NCBI GenBank assembly: GCA_050313295.1
Contig: JBNPLD010000010.1
Length of the DNA stretch: 61,776 bases
Direction: 5' to 3' (one strand)
DNA from: S5-A14a sp022766365
GTDB taxonomy: Bacteria > Bacillota > Clostridia > Peptostreptococcales > Anaerovoracaceae
Numbering within the stretch: position 1 is the stretch's first letter; every line of letters starts with the position of its first letter. The position numbers and the translations under genes were made by a program. This document shows, one piece after another, positions 36,153 through 44,770 of the stretch. The notes below the pieces were generated by a model. It was not told the DNA's origin, did not search any database, and saw nothing but the letters and a program-made list of their open reading frames with translations.

Positions 36153-36691
36153 TGAACAGAAAGTATAGCAGTAAGACTATAGCAAAAATCGGCCTTATGA
36201 CAGCCATATCTTGTGTTTTGCTTCTGATAATAAGGATTCCGTTTCCGCCGGCACCATTTTTGAGATATGACCCTGCGGATGTACCTATTTTTGTAACAGC
36301 TTTTGCTTTCGGACCAATACCGGGGATTATTGTAACGATTGTTGTAAGCCTCATACAGGCGTTTGCCTTGGGAGAGGATGGTGTCTACGGATTTATAATG
36401 CACGTGATTGCAACGGGTAGCTTCGTTGTAGTTGCATCGACTTTTTATTCCGTGAAGAAATCGAAAAAGAGGGCAATGGAAGGGATTGTTGCAGGTGTAG
36501 TTGTCATGACCATTATAATGTGTCTGGCTAATATGGTTATAACGCCTTTGTTTATGGGGATTCCAAGATCAGCAGTAATGCCAATGATCCTGCCGGTTGT
36601 TTTGCCTTTTAACCTTCTTAAAGCCGGTATTAACGGTGCAATTACTATGATCATATACAAGAGAATATCAACTTTTCTGCATAAGAACTAG
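36152..36691 (+). CDS. ribU: ECF riboflavin transporter S component RibU
   Basis: This 179-residue protein has about six membrane segments. LRYDPADVPIFVTAFAFGP is characteristic of the RibU group of ECF substrate-binding subunits, and the C-terminal LPFNLLKAGINGAITMIIYK also fits. Riboflavin uptake would feed the FMN/FAD of the many flavoproteins in this region. No FMN riboswitch is visible. The start overlaps the preceding stop by one base. Confidence 0.85.
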   Translation: MNRKYSSKTIAKIGLMTAISCVLLLIIRIPFPPAPFLRYDPADVPIFVTAFAFGPIPGIIVTIVVSLIQAFALGEDGVYGFIMHVIATGSFVVVASTFYSVKKSKKRAMEGIVAGVVVMTIIMCLANMVITPLFMGIPRSAVMPMILPVVLPFNLLKAGINGAITMIIYKRISTFLHKN

Positions 36692-36830
36692 ATAAAAAAT
36701 GGTTTTTGATAACAGAAGCAGATAAGCAATATCAGGAAATATAAGGACGTCAACGGTAAATAAAGCAGGAAACGAAAATACATGATATACAGTATGTCGG
36801 AAATAAAGAAATGCAATAAAGGTATATATT

Positions 36831-37457
36831 ATGGAAAAATCCGCAAATAAGGACTCTAAATACAAAGAATTTGATGAGAATAAACTTATCGAATCTCAGT
36901 ATCCGGAAGAAGACATTGAATTTAAGAAAATCTTTTTCACAAATTCCGGTGCGGCCTCTGAGAAAACAGACATAGCAATCGGAAACAGTGATGACTGTGC
37001 TTCTGATAACTGTGGCAGATCCGATAGGAATGCTGACAGAATCATAAATATGAAATTCAACTCCGAGGGACAAGTCGCTGATTTTGGTGTCAGACTGGGA
37101 AGGGCGTGTCCTCCGGGGACTGTGATAGCTCTTGTCGGGGATTTAGGGACCGGAAAAACAACATTAACAAAATACATTGCACAGGGACTTGGAGTTGAAG
37201 AATCAATTACAAGTCCTACTTTTACTATTGTTAAATCCTATTATACAGGGAGGATTCCCCTTCATCACTTTGATGTATACAGACTTGCCGATGAGGAAGA
37301 ATTCTATGATATTGGCGGTGAAGAATATTTTGCGGGAGATGGGATATGCATTATAGAGTGGGCAGATTTGATTTCCGGAGCGATCCCCGAAGATGCAATT
37401 ATAATTGAAATTACGTGGGGGAACGGAGATGAAAGGATATACAGATGTACATTTTAG
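36831..37457 (+). CDS. tsaE: tRNA threonylcarbamoyladenosine ATPase TsaE with N-terminal extension
   Basis: This 208-residue protein carries the TsaE domain from about 74 (Walker A GDLGTGKTT at 103-111; SPTFTIVKSY; HFDVYRL; IIEWAD). TsaE powers the t6A37 synthesis complex with TsaB and TsaD. The first ~70 residues are an acidic, low-complexity extension not found in the usual ~150-residue TsaE. An internal Met at 74 lacks a ribosome binding site, while AAAGG precedes 36831. It overlaps tsaB by 13 bases. Confidence 0.93.
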   Translation: MEKSANKDSKYKEFDENKLIESQYPEEDIEFKKIFFTNSGAASEKTDIAIGNSDDCASDNCGRSDRNADRIINMKFNSEGQVADFGVRLGRACPPGTVIALVGDLGTGKTTLTKYIAQGLGVEESITSPTFTIVKSYYTGRIPLHHFDVYRLADEEEFYDIGGEEYFAGDGICIIEWADLISGAIPEDAIIIEITWGNGDERIYRCTF

Positions 37458-38965
37458 CAATTGAAACCACCGGGGAAATCGGTTCTGTGGCATTGGCATA
37501 CTGCGGAGAGCTATCAAAGCCTGATGAAAGGGCAGATAACGGTGCCGCATATATTCCTCAAAATTTGATCAGCGTAGAAAAAACAGACAGTCCGATGTCA
37601 CATCTCAGAAAACTTGCCCCTATGATTGACAAGGTGTTAAAAGCTCATGGAATTGTACCCGATGACCTGGGTGCAATTGCAGTTTCAGTAGGACCTGGAT
37701 CATTTACAGGTATAAGAATAGGTGTAACTACAGCAAGATGCCTCGGACAGATCTTGAATAAGCCGTTGATTCCTGTCGGATCACTTGAAATGTGGAAAGA
37801 AAAGTTTTACAGCGAACCACCTGGAATTTCTGAGATAAAAATCGACAAAATTAATATGATATCACCGACAGTAGGAGGTGCTGAGGAGAGAACGGAAAAT
37901 ATCAAAGATTCCATGGGAGAATCCACGGTAACAAAATACATGGTTCCTCTATACAATGCAAGGAGAGGCCAGGTATACGGCTCAATTTACAAACAAAAAA
38001 GAAGGAAGCATATTAATGAGGACGGCAATTGCTCATGGGAGTGCGGAGAAGTTTTCAGCGTTCATGAGGGCAGTTGCATAATGCTGAGGAACCTCTTGGA
38101 TATGTTAAAAGAGGACATTTTAAATTTAAGTTGCGAAGGCGATGAAGATGTGAATTATACAACTGTTGTGGAATTCTGTGGGGACGGCGTTGATGCCTAT
38201 GATGATATACTTAAAGAATATATAATGGATATTAAGGAAACAAATATAAAATCATCACAGGATACGGAATTTATATTAAAAGATTCTAATGGAGAGATAC
38301 AATATCAAAATGCAGGACTTTTAGCACGGTATGCTGCAAGGTGGTTTTATAAAGGAATAAAATCAAGATATGACATGGTCCTTCCTGACTACATGAGGAT
38401 ACCCGAAGCGGAATCCAAACTAAAACAAGGCTTAATAGGAGTAAAGAAAGATTCAAAATCTCAAATCTATATAAGGCGAGGGAAACCTGAGGATTCCAAG
38501 ACGATTGCAGATATAGAAGCCAAATATTTCAGACATCCTTGGAGTGCTTCCGAGACTTTTAAAGATATGACAGAGAACCCGAAAGCCCGATATTTTGTTA
38601 TTGAAAGAGGCGGGAAAGCTCTTCCGGGGCAATTTTATAGAGAAAATACAGAAATAATAGGATTTGCAGCCTTCTGGAAAATCGGTCAGGAGGGTCATAT
38701 CAACGATGTTGTCGTTGAGAAAGAGTTCAGAAAAAAAGGTTACGGAAGAAAGCTGATGGAATACATGATGAGAGATGGATATCGGGAAGGGGTTTGCGAC
38801 TTTACGTTAGAGGTGAGAAGGAGCAATATACCTGCAATTAATCTGTATCAAAGTTTTGGCTTTCGGGAGGAAGGCGTCAGAAAAAGTTACTATATCCAAG
38901 ATGGAGACAATCCTGAGGATGCCTTGATAATGTGGAAGAGAAAAGACGAAAAGAATGATAACTAA
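37445..38965 (+). CDS. tsaB: TsaB-RimI fusion protein
   Basis: This 506-residue protein fuses two proteins normally encoded side by side. Residues 1 to about 335 are TsaB (ILAIETTGEIGSVAL; VGPGSFTGIRIGV; YNARRGQVYGSIY), enlarged by an acidic insert around 185-290. Residues about 345-506 are a RimI-type GNAT acetyltransferase (HPWSASETF; INDVVVEKEFRKKGYGRKLM for acetyl-CoA; LEVRRSNIPAINLYQSFGF). TsaB supports t6A synthesis, and RimI acetylates a ribosomal protein N-terminus. Such fusions are known in some Firmicutes. Confidence 0.93.
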   Translation: MYILAIETTGEIGSVALAYCGELSKPDERADNGAAYIPQNLISVEKTDSPMSHLRKLAPMIDKVLKAHGIVPDDLGAIAVSVGPGSFTGIRIGVTTARCLGQILNKPLIPVGSLEMWKEKFYSEPPGISEIKIDKINMISPTVGGAEERTENIKDSMGESTVTKYMVPLYNARRGQVYGSIYKQKRRKHINEDGNCSWECGEVFSVHEGSCIMLRNLLDMLKEDILNLSCEGDEDVNYTTVVEFCGDGVDAYDDILKEYIMDIKETNIKSSQDTEFILKDSNGEIQYQNAGLLARYAARWFYKGIKSRYDMVLPDYMRIPEAESKLKQGLIGVKKDSKSQIYIRRGKPEDSKTIADIEAKYFRHPWSASETFKDMTENPKARYFVIERGGKALPGQFYRENTEIIGFAAFWKIGQEGHINDVVVEKEFRKKGYGRKLMEYMMRDGYREGVCDFTLEVRRSNIPAINLYQSFGFREEGVRKSYYIQDGDNPEDALIMWKRKDEKNDN

Positions 38966-38973
38966 GGGAAGAT

Positions 38974-40011
38974 ATGACAACTAAGACAGAAAGAAAAAGA
39001 GATAAAAATTTCATCACTATGGCCATAGAAACAAGCTGCGACGAAACCTCTGCGGCAATTCTAAGGGGTGACAGGGAGATTATGTCAAATGTAATTTCAT
39101 CTCAGATTGATATACACCGGGCGTATGGAGGAGTTGTACCTGAGATAGCTTCAAGGCACCATCTTGAGAATATAAACGGTGTGGTGGAAACCGCCATGGA
39201 GGAAGCGGGTGTTTCTTGGGAAGATATTAACCTAATAGGAGTAACATACGGACCGGGTTTATCTGGAGCCTTGGTTATCGGTGTTGCAGCAGCAAAAGCT
39301 TATTCTGTTGCGAAGGGGATACCTCTGATAGGGGTTAATCATATGCACGGCCACATGGCAGCAGCCTATGGTGCATATTCAAATCTTGAGCCCCCATTTA
39401 TATCTCTGGTGGTTTCCGGTGGGCACACAAATATTGTCAAAGTTAAAAGTTACACCGAATTTGAGGTGTTGGGTGCTACGAGAGATGATGCTATAGGAGA
39501 AGCCTATGATAAGGTGGCAAGAGTCTTGGGACTTGGATACCCGGGAGGGCCAAAAATTGATAAGTTGGCTAAAGAAGGGGACGGAACAGCCGTAGAATTT
39601 AAGCGAACATGGCTCGAAAAAGGAACATATGACTTTAGCTTCAGCGGCATCAAAACCGGCGTATTGAACTATGTGAATACAGAAAATCAGGCAGGAAGAG
39701 AAGTAAATAAGGCAGATGTGGCCGCTTCCTTCCAAGAGGCTGTTGTGGAAGTTGTGTCAACTAAAACCATGGAGGCTGTCAGAAAAGAAGGAATGAATAC
39801 TCTTGTCCTGGCAGGTGGTGTCGCTGCGAATTCAAGATTATCCCAGGTGATGAAAACAATCTGTGAGAGAGAAAATGTAAAATTATGCATACCACCTGCG
39901 ATAATGTGTACCGATAACGCAGGTATGGTTGCTATTGCTGCCCACTATGAATTTATGGAGAGAGGAGGAGACGGTCTGGATTTAGATGCAGTCTCAGGGC
40001 TTGACATATGA
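38974..40011 (+). CDS. tsaD: tRNA threonylcarbamoyltransferase TsaD
   Basis: This 345-residue catalytic subunit transfers the threonylcarbamoyl group to A37 of ANN-decoding tRNAs. The ASKHA-fold motifs are AIETSCDETSAAI, the metal ligands in HMHGH near 121-125, VSGGHTNIV near 144, and VLAGGVAANSRL near 277. It overlaps the ABC-F gene by 4 bases (ATGA). Confidence 0.97.
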   Translation: MTTKTERKRDKNFITMAIETSCDETSAAILRGDREIMSNVISSQIDIHRAYGGVVPEIASRHHLENINGVVETAMEEAGVSWEDINLIGVTYGPGLSGALVIGVAAAKAYSVAKGIPLIGVNHMHGHMAAAYGAYSNLEPPFISLVVSGGHTNIVKVKSYTEFEVLGATRDDAIGEAYDKVARVLGLGYPGGPKIDKLAKEGDGTAVEFKRTWLEKGTYDFSFSGIKTGVLNYVNTENQAGREVNKADVAASFQEAVVEVVSTKTMEAVRKEGMNTLVLAGGVAANSRLSQVMKTICERENVKLCIPPAIMCTDNAGMVAIAAHYEFMERGGDGLDLDAVSGLDI

Positions 40012-41846
40012 TTGCTATTTCAGCCAACTCAATCGGTAAATCCTATGGAGGCGAGCCTATAATAGGAAAGGTATCGTTTCATATTAATGATGGAGAAAAG
40101 CTAGGTGTGGTCGGTATCAACGGTGCTGGAAAGACAACACTTTTGAATATATTGGCAGGAGTAATTGATCCCGATGAAGGAGAGGTATTCGTATCCGGGA
40201 ATAAGAAAGTAGGATATCTCAGGCAGAGGGATAATTTTAGTGTGTCCGTAGCCTACTCGGATAAGGGAAGTGATAAGACCGGATGTAATGAGAGCCGAGA
40301 GCTGACAGTCTATGAGGCAATGAAGAATGTCGAAGGTTACGATTATGACAGCGAAGTTGAGGGAATGCTCAAAGCCATGTCCTTCCATGAGAGTTATTAT
40401 GCAAAACCGGTTTCCCGGCTATCGGGCGGCGAACAGTCGAGACTTGCATTGGGGTGTATACTCCTGGCAAAACCGGATATTATGTTGTTAGATGAACCAA
40501 CGAACCACTTGGATATTAACACGATAAATTGGCTCGAAAAATATATTCGCAACTACAAAGGATCTGTAATAATCGTTAGTCATGACAGGTACTTCCTGGA
40601 CAAAACAACTCAGAAGATTCTGGAAATTTCCGGAGGCAGGGGTCGTATGTATAACGGTAATTACAGTTTTTATGCCAAGGAGAGGAAGGCTGTAAGAGAC
40701 AGCGAGATAAAGGCATATCAGAATCAGCAGAAAGAGATTGCTCGACAGGAAGATATGATCAGGAGATTTAAAGGACGAGGTACGGAAAAGTTAGCTAAAC
40801 GAGCTGCTTCAAGGGAAAAAAGGCTTGCTGCAATGGAGCGTATTTCGAGACCTGAGGCATTGGCTGACAAGATGAAACTGTCATTTAAAGAGGAATTTCC
40901 ATCCGGCACGGATGTACTGATCGGTGAAAATATTTCTGTGGGATTCGAAAAGCCGCTTATCGAAGGACTGTCGTTCCTTATCAGAAGGGGTGAGAGAATC
41001 GCCATCGCCGGAGCAAACGGTGTTGGAAAAACGACTCTGCTCAAGGCAATGCTGGGGCTGATTCCACTTAAGGCCGGAAACCTGAAAATCGGACACAATG
41101 TAACTTTTGGATATTACGATCAGGGACAACTGCTTTTGAATGAACAAAACACAGTGCTTGAGGAGGTGCATCAGGACTTTCGACTGTATACAGAGGGGGA
41201 GATACGCAATCTGTTGGCACGGTTTTTGTTCAAAGGTGATGATGTGTTCCTGAGGGTATCGGATTTATCAGGTGGAGAGAAGGCGAGGCTGTCTCTTCTT
41301 AAGCTCATGATGGGAGGGGCGAATGTATTGCTTCTTGACGAGCCGACCAATCATCTTGATATCGATTCCAAGGAAGCATTTGAAGATTCACTTTCGGAAT
41401 ATCCTGGAACTGTCATAGTCGTAAGCCATGACAGGTATTTTCTTGAGAAGATTCCAGAGAGGATTATAAATCTGGACGATTACAAGCCGGGAAAAAGTAC
41501 CGGCATACACCATGGTGACATATTAAAAGAAAACCTAATGAGTTCAAATAATTCAAATGGTGATACCATGTATGGGAAAGACCCTGAAAGGGCGGAAACC
41601 GACTCTCAGGCAGAAAGAGCCAAGCGTAAGGAAATTCAGGCCGAAGAGAGAAGAAGGCGGAGGGAAAAAGAACAACTTGAGGCTATGATACAGCAGCATG
41701 AAGCTGATATCAGATCCAACGAGGAAGAAATGTGTGCAGAGGGGAATCACAGTGATTTTCAGCTCCTTGAGAAGTTGACAAAAGAAAACGAAAAACTAAA
41801 GAGGGAACTTGAGGAAGCTTACGAGAGATGGATGGAACTGGAATAA
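40008..41846 (+). CDS. ABC-F family ATPase
   Basis: This 612-residue soluble protein has two ABC domains and no membrane part. Walker A sites are GINGAGKTT (36-44) and GANGVGKTT (near 337). Signatures are LSGGEQSRLALG and LSGGEKARLSLL. The first has DEPTNHLDI and both have SHDRYFL. The linker (about 240-285) is basic and helical (RGTEKLAKRAASREKRL), and a C-terminal coiled coil spans about 535-612. ABC-F proteins act on ribosomes (translation factor or antibiotic target protection). The subgroup (Uup-like or other) is not certain. Confidence 0.93.
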   Translation: MIAISANSIGKSYGGEPIIGKVSFHINDGEKLGVVGINGAGKTTLLNILAGVIDPDEGEVFVSGNKKVGYLRQRDNFSVSVAYSDKGSDKTGCNESRELTVYEAMKNVEGYDYDSEVEGMLKAMSFHESYYAKPVSRLSGGEQSRLALGCILLAKPDIMLLDEPTNHLDINTINWLEKYIRNYKGSVIIVSHDRYFLDKTTQKILEISGGRGRMYNGNYSFYAKERKAVRDSEIKAYQNQQKEIARQEDMIRRFKGRGTEKLAKRAASREKRLAAMERISRPEALADKMKLSFKEEFPSGTDVLIGENISVGFEKPLIEGLSFLIRRGERIAIAGANGVGKTTLLKAMLGLIPLKAGNLKIGHNVTFGYYDQGQLLLNEQNTVLEEVHQDFRLYTEGEIRNLLARFLFKGDDVFLRVSDLSGGEKARLSLLKLMMGGANVLLLDEPTNHLDIDSKEAFEDSLSEYPGTVIVVSHDRYFLEKIPERIINLDDYKPGKSTGIHHGDILKENLMSSNNSNGDTMYGKDPERAETDSQAERAKRKEIQAEERRRRREKEQLEAMIQQHEADIRSNEEEMCAEGNHSDFQLLEKLTKENEKLKRELEEAYERWMELE

Positions 41847-41907
41847 CCTGTAAATTTGTGCTTGGAGGAGCAGTTGCTGATAAGGGTAAACTATTTTGTT
41901 TTTATAC

Positions 41908-41936
41908 TTGCAAAGCATAAACACTTGTACTATAAT
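41908..41936 (+). promoter_or_regulatory. sigma-A promoter of acpP
   Basis: TTGCAA (41908-41913) and TATAAT (41931-41936) are 17 bases apart, 72 bases before the acpP start. Confidence 0.75.
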
Positions 41937-42008
41937 GGTTCATGTTAATTCGACGGTAGGAATTTTAAGAAGTTTATAGAAATTATTGAATTATATTCGG
42001 AGGTAGAT

Positions 42009-42248
42009 ATGGTTTTTGAAAAAATCAGAGACATAATTATTGAGCAGCTAAAATTAGAGGAGTCAATGGTGACTATGGACACCAATCTCATGAAGGATCT
42101 TGAAGCTGACTCCCTGGATGCTGTGGAAATAATCATGGGTATCGAGGAGGAATTTGATATTGAGATTCCTGATGAAGAGGCAGAACATTTCCAGCTGGTC
42201 GGTGATTTGGTTAAATATGTTGAGGAAAATGCCGAGGATTTGGATTAA
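42009..42248 (+). CDS. acpP: acyl carrier protein
   Basis: This 79-residue acidic protein carries the phosphopantetheine attachment serine S35 in DLEADSLDAVEIIM. It shuttles acyl chains in fatty acid synthesis. Other fab genes are not adjacent. It has its own promoter and terminator, and CGGAGG precedes the ATG. Confidence 0.95.
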   Translation: MVFEKIRDIIIEQLKLEESMVTMDTNLMKDLEADSLDAVEIIMGIEEEFDIEIPDEEAEHFQLVGDLVKYVEENAEDLD

Positions 42249-42384
42249 TTTTAGTTTTATTAACTTTCTTCAATTCAGGCTATTGAAATTCTTCGGATTT
42301 ATATTGAGGGGAATTTTAAGCGAAATCAAAGAGATTTGAAACCCGAGAGAATATGCTTTTAAAATTCAGGGTGGATGAGTATTT

Positions 42385-42414
42385 GCCGAGCTCCGAGAGT
42401 GCTTGGCTTTTTTT
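42385..42414 (+). terminator. rho-independent terminator after acpP
   Basis: GCCGAGC pairs with GCTTGGC (one G-U). Seven T follow. Confidence 0.8.
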
Positions 42415-42576
42415 GTGCTCGAATTTTTTGCAGGTCTGGTAGGCTGAGATATCTGTGGTGATTCCCAAGATTCTAAATTATCGTTTGTGTTGGGATTACT
42501 TGAAATAATGTATAATGAATGAAAATTTGAACATTGTATGTTATAATTCTATCAAAGAGGGTATTATAAAAATGGA

Positions 42577-42700
42577 TTTTTTGTGAGGTATGCAGCACGT
42601 AGATAGTGCAATGATATATGCTCACATATACGCTAACGAGACATTCTAATGCCCGGGGAAGGTTGCAACAGATTGAAAAGTAGCCCCTGGCAGGTAATTT
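42577..42700 (+). ncRNA. candidate structured 5' leader of rex
   Basis: Three hairpins follow one another: GCAC/GTGC (42595-42609), TATATG/CATATA (42615-42630) and a GC-rich TGCC-GGGG/CCCC-GGCA stem with one C-T mismatch (42650-42692) enclosing the palindrome GTTGCAAC. The local GC content of the last hairpin stands out from the AT-rich surroundings. No known riboswitch class was recognised. It ends about 28 bases before the rex ATG. Confidence 0.35.
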
Positions 42701-42719
42701 TTAAATTCGAGGTTAAAAA

Positions 42720-43397
42720 ATGAAGAGAACAACAAAGATTTCAAGTGCAGTTATCAAAAGACTTCCGAGATACAGAAGGTATCTTTACGAACTCAAGAGA
42801 AAAGGTGTGGAGAAGATTTCCAGCAAGGAATTTTCTGAGATCATTGGATATACAGCCAGCCAGATAAGACAGGATTTGAATAATTTCGGTGGATTCGGAC
42901 AGCAGGGGTACGGATACAGCGTCAGCGGTTTGTATAATGAAATCAGCGGAATTCTGGGTCTGGATAAAGACTACAAGATGGTCGTTGTCGGTGCCGGCAA
43001 TCTGGGTACTGCCATTGGCAATTATATAGCATCGTATAAGGGCGGTTTCAATATGTATGCCGCCTTTGATATAAAGGAAGAGCTCATCGGTAAGGAGATG
43101 AACGGGTACAAGATACTGGATAACGACAACCTTGTTGACTACGTTGAGGAGAACAATATAGATATTGGAATCATATGTGTGAACAAGGAAAATGCCCAGG
43201 CAATTGCAGATAGATTGACCTTTGCGGGAGTTAAAGGTATATGGAATTTTGCACCTGTGGATCTTGAGGTTCCCGACTGGGTTGCCATTGAGAATGTACA
43301 CCTGTCGGACAGTCTGCACTCTCTTGCATATCATATTAAAGATATTGAAAAATCTAAGATTAAGATAGAGAAGAATGCTAAAAAAGGATCTGAATAA
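42720..43397 (+). CDS. rex: redox-sensing transcriptional repressor Rex
   Basis: This 225-residue regulator has an N-terminal winged helix (RRYLYELKRKGVEKISSKEF and IGYTASQIRQDLNNFG, in pieces) and a Rossmann domain (VVVGAGNLGTAIGNY near 88-102). It senses the NADH/NAD ratio and represses fermentation and redox genes when NAD is high. The consensus operator TTGTTAAnnnnTTAACAA was not found upstream of obvious candidates here by eye. A ribosome binding site is weak (CGAGG). Confidence 0.95.
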   Translation: MKRTTKISSAVIKRLPRYRRYLYELKRKGVEKISSKEFSEIIGYTASQIRQDLNNFGGFGQQGYGYSVSGLYNEISGILGLDKDYKMVVVGAGNLGTAIGNYIASYKGGFNMYAAFDIKEELIGKEMNGYKILDNDNLVDYVEENNIDIGIICVNKENAQAIADRLTFAGVKGIWNFAPVDLEVPDWVAIENVHLSDSLHSLAYHIKDIEKSKIKIEKNAKKGSE

Positions 43398-43484
43398 CTC
43401 AGTTCAATTTTGGCTTTCTGATTTTTATTTTACAACTCAAGAATTCGGAATTGTAGATATAACTGAATTTTAAAAAATGAGCGC

Positions 43485-43514
43485 AAAGAAAAAACCGCTT
43501 CATCCGAAGCGGTT
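43485..43514. terminator. terminator between rex and the ferredoxin gene
   Basis: AACCGCTTC pairs with GAAGCGGTT (9 bp, 4-base loop). Six U follow on the minus strand, ending the ferredoxin transcript. It may also stop rex. Confidence 0.85.
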
Positions 43515-43594
43515 CGTGTTTTAAATTGAGACTACGATGATGGAAAGCATGAGAATATCATGCATTCTTCATCAAGGATAAGTCAGATGAGAGT

Positions 43595-43765
43595 CTATGC
43601 CTCTACAGGTGCTCCTGTTGGACATACACCTGCACAAGCGCCGCAATCGATACAAGTATCAGCGTCGATAACGAAGATTCCATCTCCTTCGCTGATAGCA
43701 CCGGTTGGACATTCAGCCTCGCAAGCTCCGCAGGCAATGCAGCTATCTTCAATCTTATAAGCCAT
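43595..43765 (-). CDS. 2[4Fe-4S] ferredoxin, 56 residues
   Basis: The minus strand encodes a classical clostridial ferredoxin. The first cluster motif is CIACGACEAECP and the second is CIDCGACAGVCP. The total length of 56 residues matches the family. GGAGGA lies 8-9 bases before the ATG at 43765, and a strong terminator follows. It is the likely electron carrier for IorAB and other oxidoreductases. It is easily missed because it is so short and a longer meaningless frame lies opposite. Confidence 0.97.
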   Translation of the reverse strand: MAYKIEDSCIACGACEAECPTGAISEGDGIFVIDADTCIDCGACAGVCPTGAPVEA

Positions 43766-43835
43766 ATCACAATCCTCCTTTTTTCAAATGTTTTTAACCG
43801 ATTTCATTATAACAGAAGGGACTAGATAAGTAAAG

Positions 43836-44750
43836 ATGAAAGTTTACACCTTAGTTGGAAAATCAGGAACAGGGAAAAGCTATCAGGCACTCAATCTGTG
43901 CAAAGCTCTGGGTATAGATGCTATCATTGATGACGGCCTTTTCATCTACCACTCTCAGGTCATAGCCGGTATTTCCGCTAAACGGCAGAACACAACTGTA
44001 GGTGCAATAAAAACTGCTCTATTCAGACTTGACGAACATAGAGATTCTGTCGTTGCGGCTTTGGCCAGAGTAAATCCTCAATCGATTCTCGTAATAGGAA
44101 CATCGGATCGGATGATTAACAAGATAATAAGCCGTCTGAGTCTTCCGGCTCCGGCGCCGGATAACCAGATCCTAATTGAAGATTTAACTACAGAGGAGGA
44201 ACGAAATTTAGCGAGTAAACAAAGACATTCTCAGGGTATGCATGTTATCCCGGTTCCAACACTTCAACTCAAGAGGGACTTTGCAGGGTATTTTATCGAT
44301 CCGCTTCAGGTGTTTAGAGATTTATCCCAAAATATACCTGTGATTCAGGGCATACCGGGTATCACAGGCGGAATGAGTTCACAGTCGGGGTCGGAATCTT
44401 CGCCTCGGGAACATGGAAAGGGAAGGAAAGGAAGACGCAATCTGAGGAGGGATCTTACAGTAGTCAGACCTACGTACAGTTATGTAGGGGAATTTTTTAT
44501 CTCTGACAAGGTAGTAGCGGATATTGCAAGATGTGTCGGTAGGACTACAACGGGTGTAAAGAGTGTCGGCAAGGTATATGGGAACACAGCAATAGACGCA
44601 ATGAGGGTTAATGTTTCGATTCTCGTGGATCGCAATGCAGATCCCTGGAAAACCGCAGCAAGGTATCAGAAAAGACTTTTTGACATGGTGGAAAGGATGA
44701 CAGCTTTCAATATTGAAAACATCCGTGTGGAAGTCAAGGGAATGCGATAA
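43836..44750 (+). CDS. P-loop protein fused to an Asp23-like domain
   Basis: This 304-residue protein begins with a Walker A loop (VGKSGTGKS, 7-15) and an NTPase-like region (about 1-165), with a conserved-looking DDGLFIYHSQVIAG and VIGTSDRM. After a basic, glycine/serine linker (about 183-210) comes an Asp23/Gls24-like domain (about 215-304: YVGEFFISDKVVADIARCVG ... VNVSILVDRN ... VERMTAFNIENIRVEVKG). Asp23 proteins associate with envelope stress and lipid metabolism. What the ATPase part does is unknown. It starts 70 bases from the divergent ferredoxin gene. Confidence 0.75.
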   Translation: MKVYTLVGKSGTGKSYQALNLCKALGIDAIIDDGLFIYHSQVIAGISAKRQNTTVGAIKTALFRLDEHRDSVVAALARVNPQSILVIGTSDRMINKIISRLSLPAPAPDNQILIEDLTTEEERNLASKQRHSQGMHVIPVPTLQLKRDFAGYFIDPLQVFRDLSQNIPVIQGIPGITGGMSSQSGSESSPREHGKGRKGRRNLRRDLTVVRPTYSYVGEFFISDKVVADIARCVGRTTTGVKSVGKVYGNTAIDAMRVNVSILVDRNADPWKTAARYQKRLFDMVERMTAFNIENIRVEVKGMR

Positions 44751-44770
44751 AATCTGAAAGGCGCAACAAT

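Larger units (their letters stand above)
42249..42719. other. intergenic region between acpP and rex
   Basis: About 470 bases. It holds the acpP terminator (42385-42414), a TATAAT at 42511-42516 and another at 42541-42546, and a structured leader (42577-42700) before rex. Confidence 0.55.

Noticed and set aside
43560..43760. 66-codon plus-strand frame
   Set aside because: It is the shadow of the ferredoxin gene on the other strand, which has two perfect cluster motifs.
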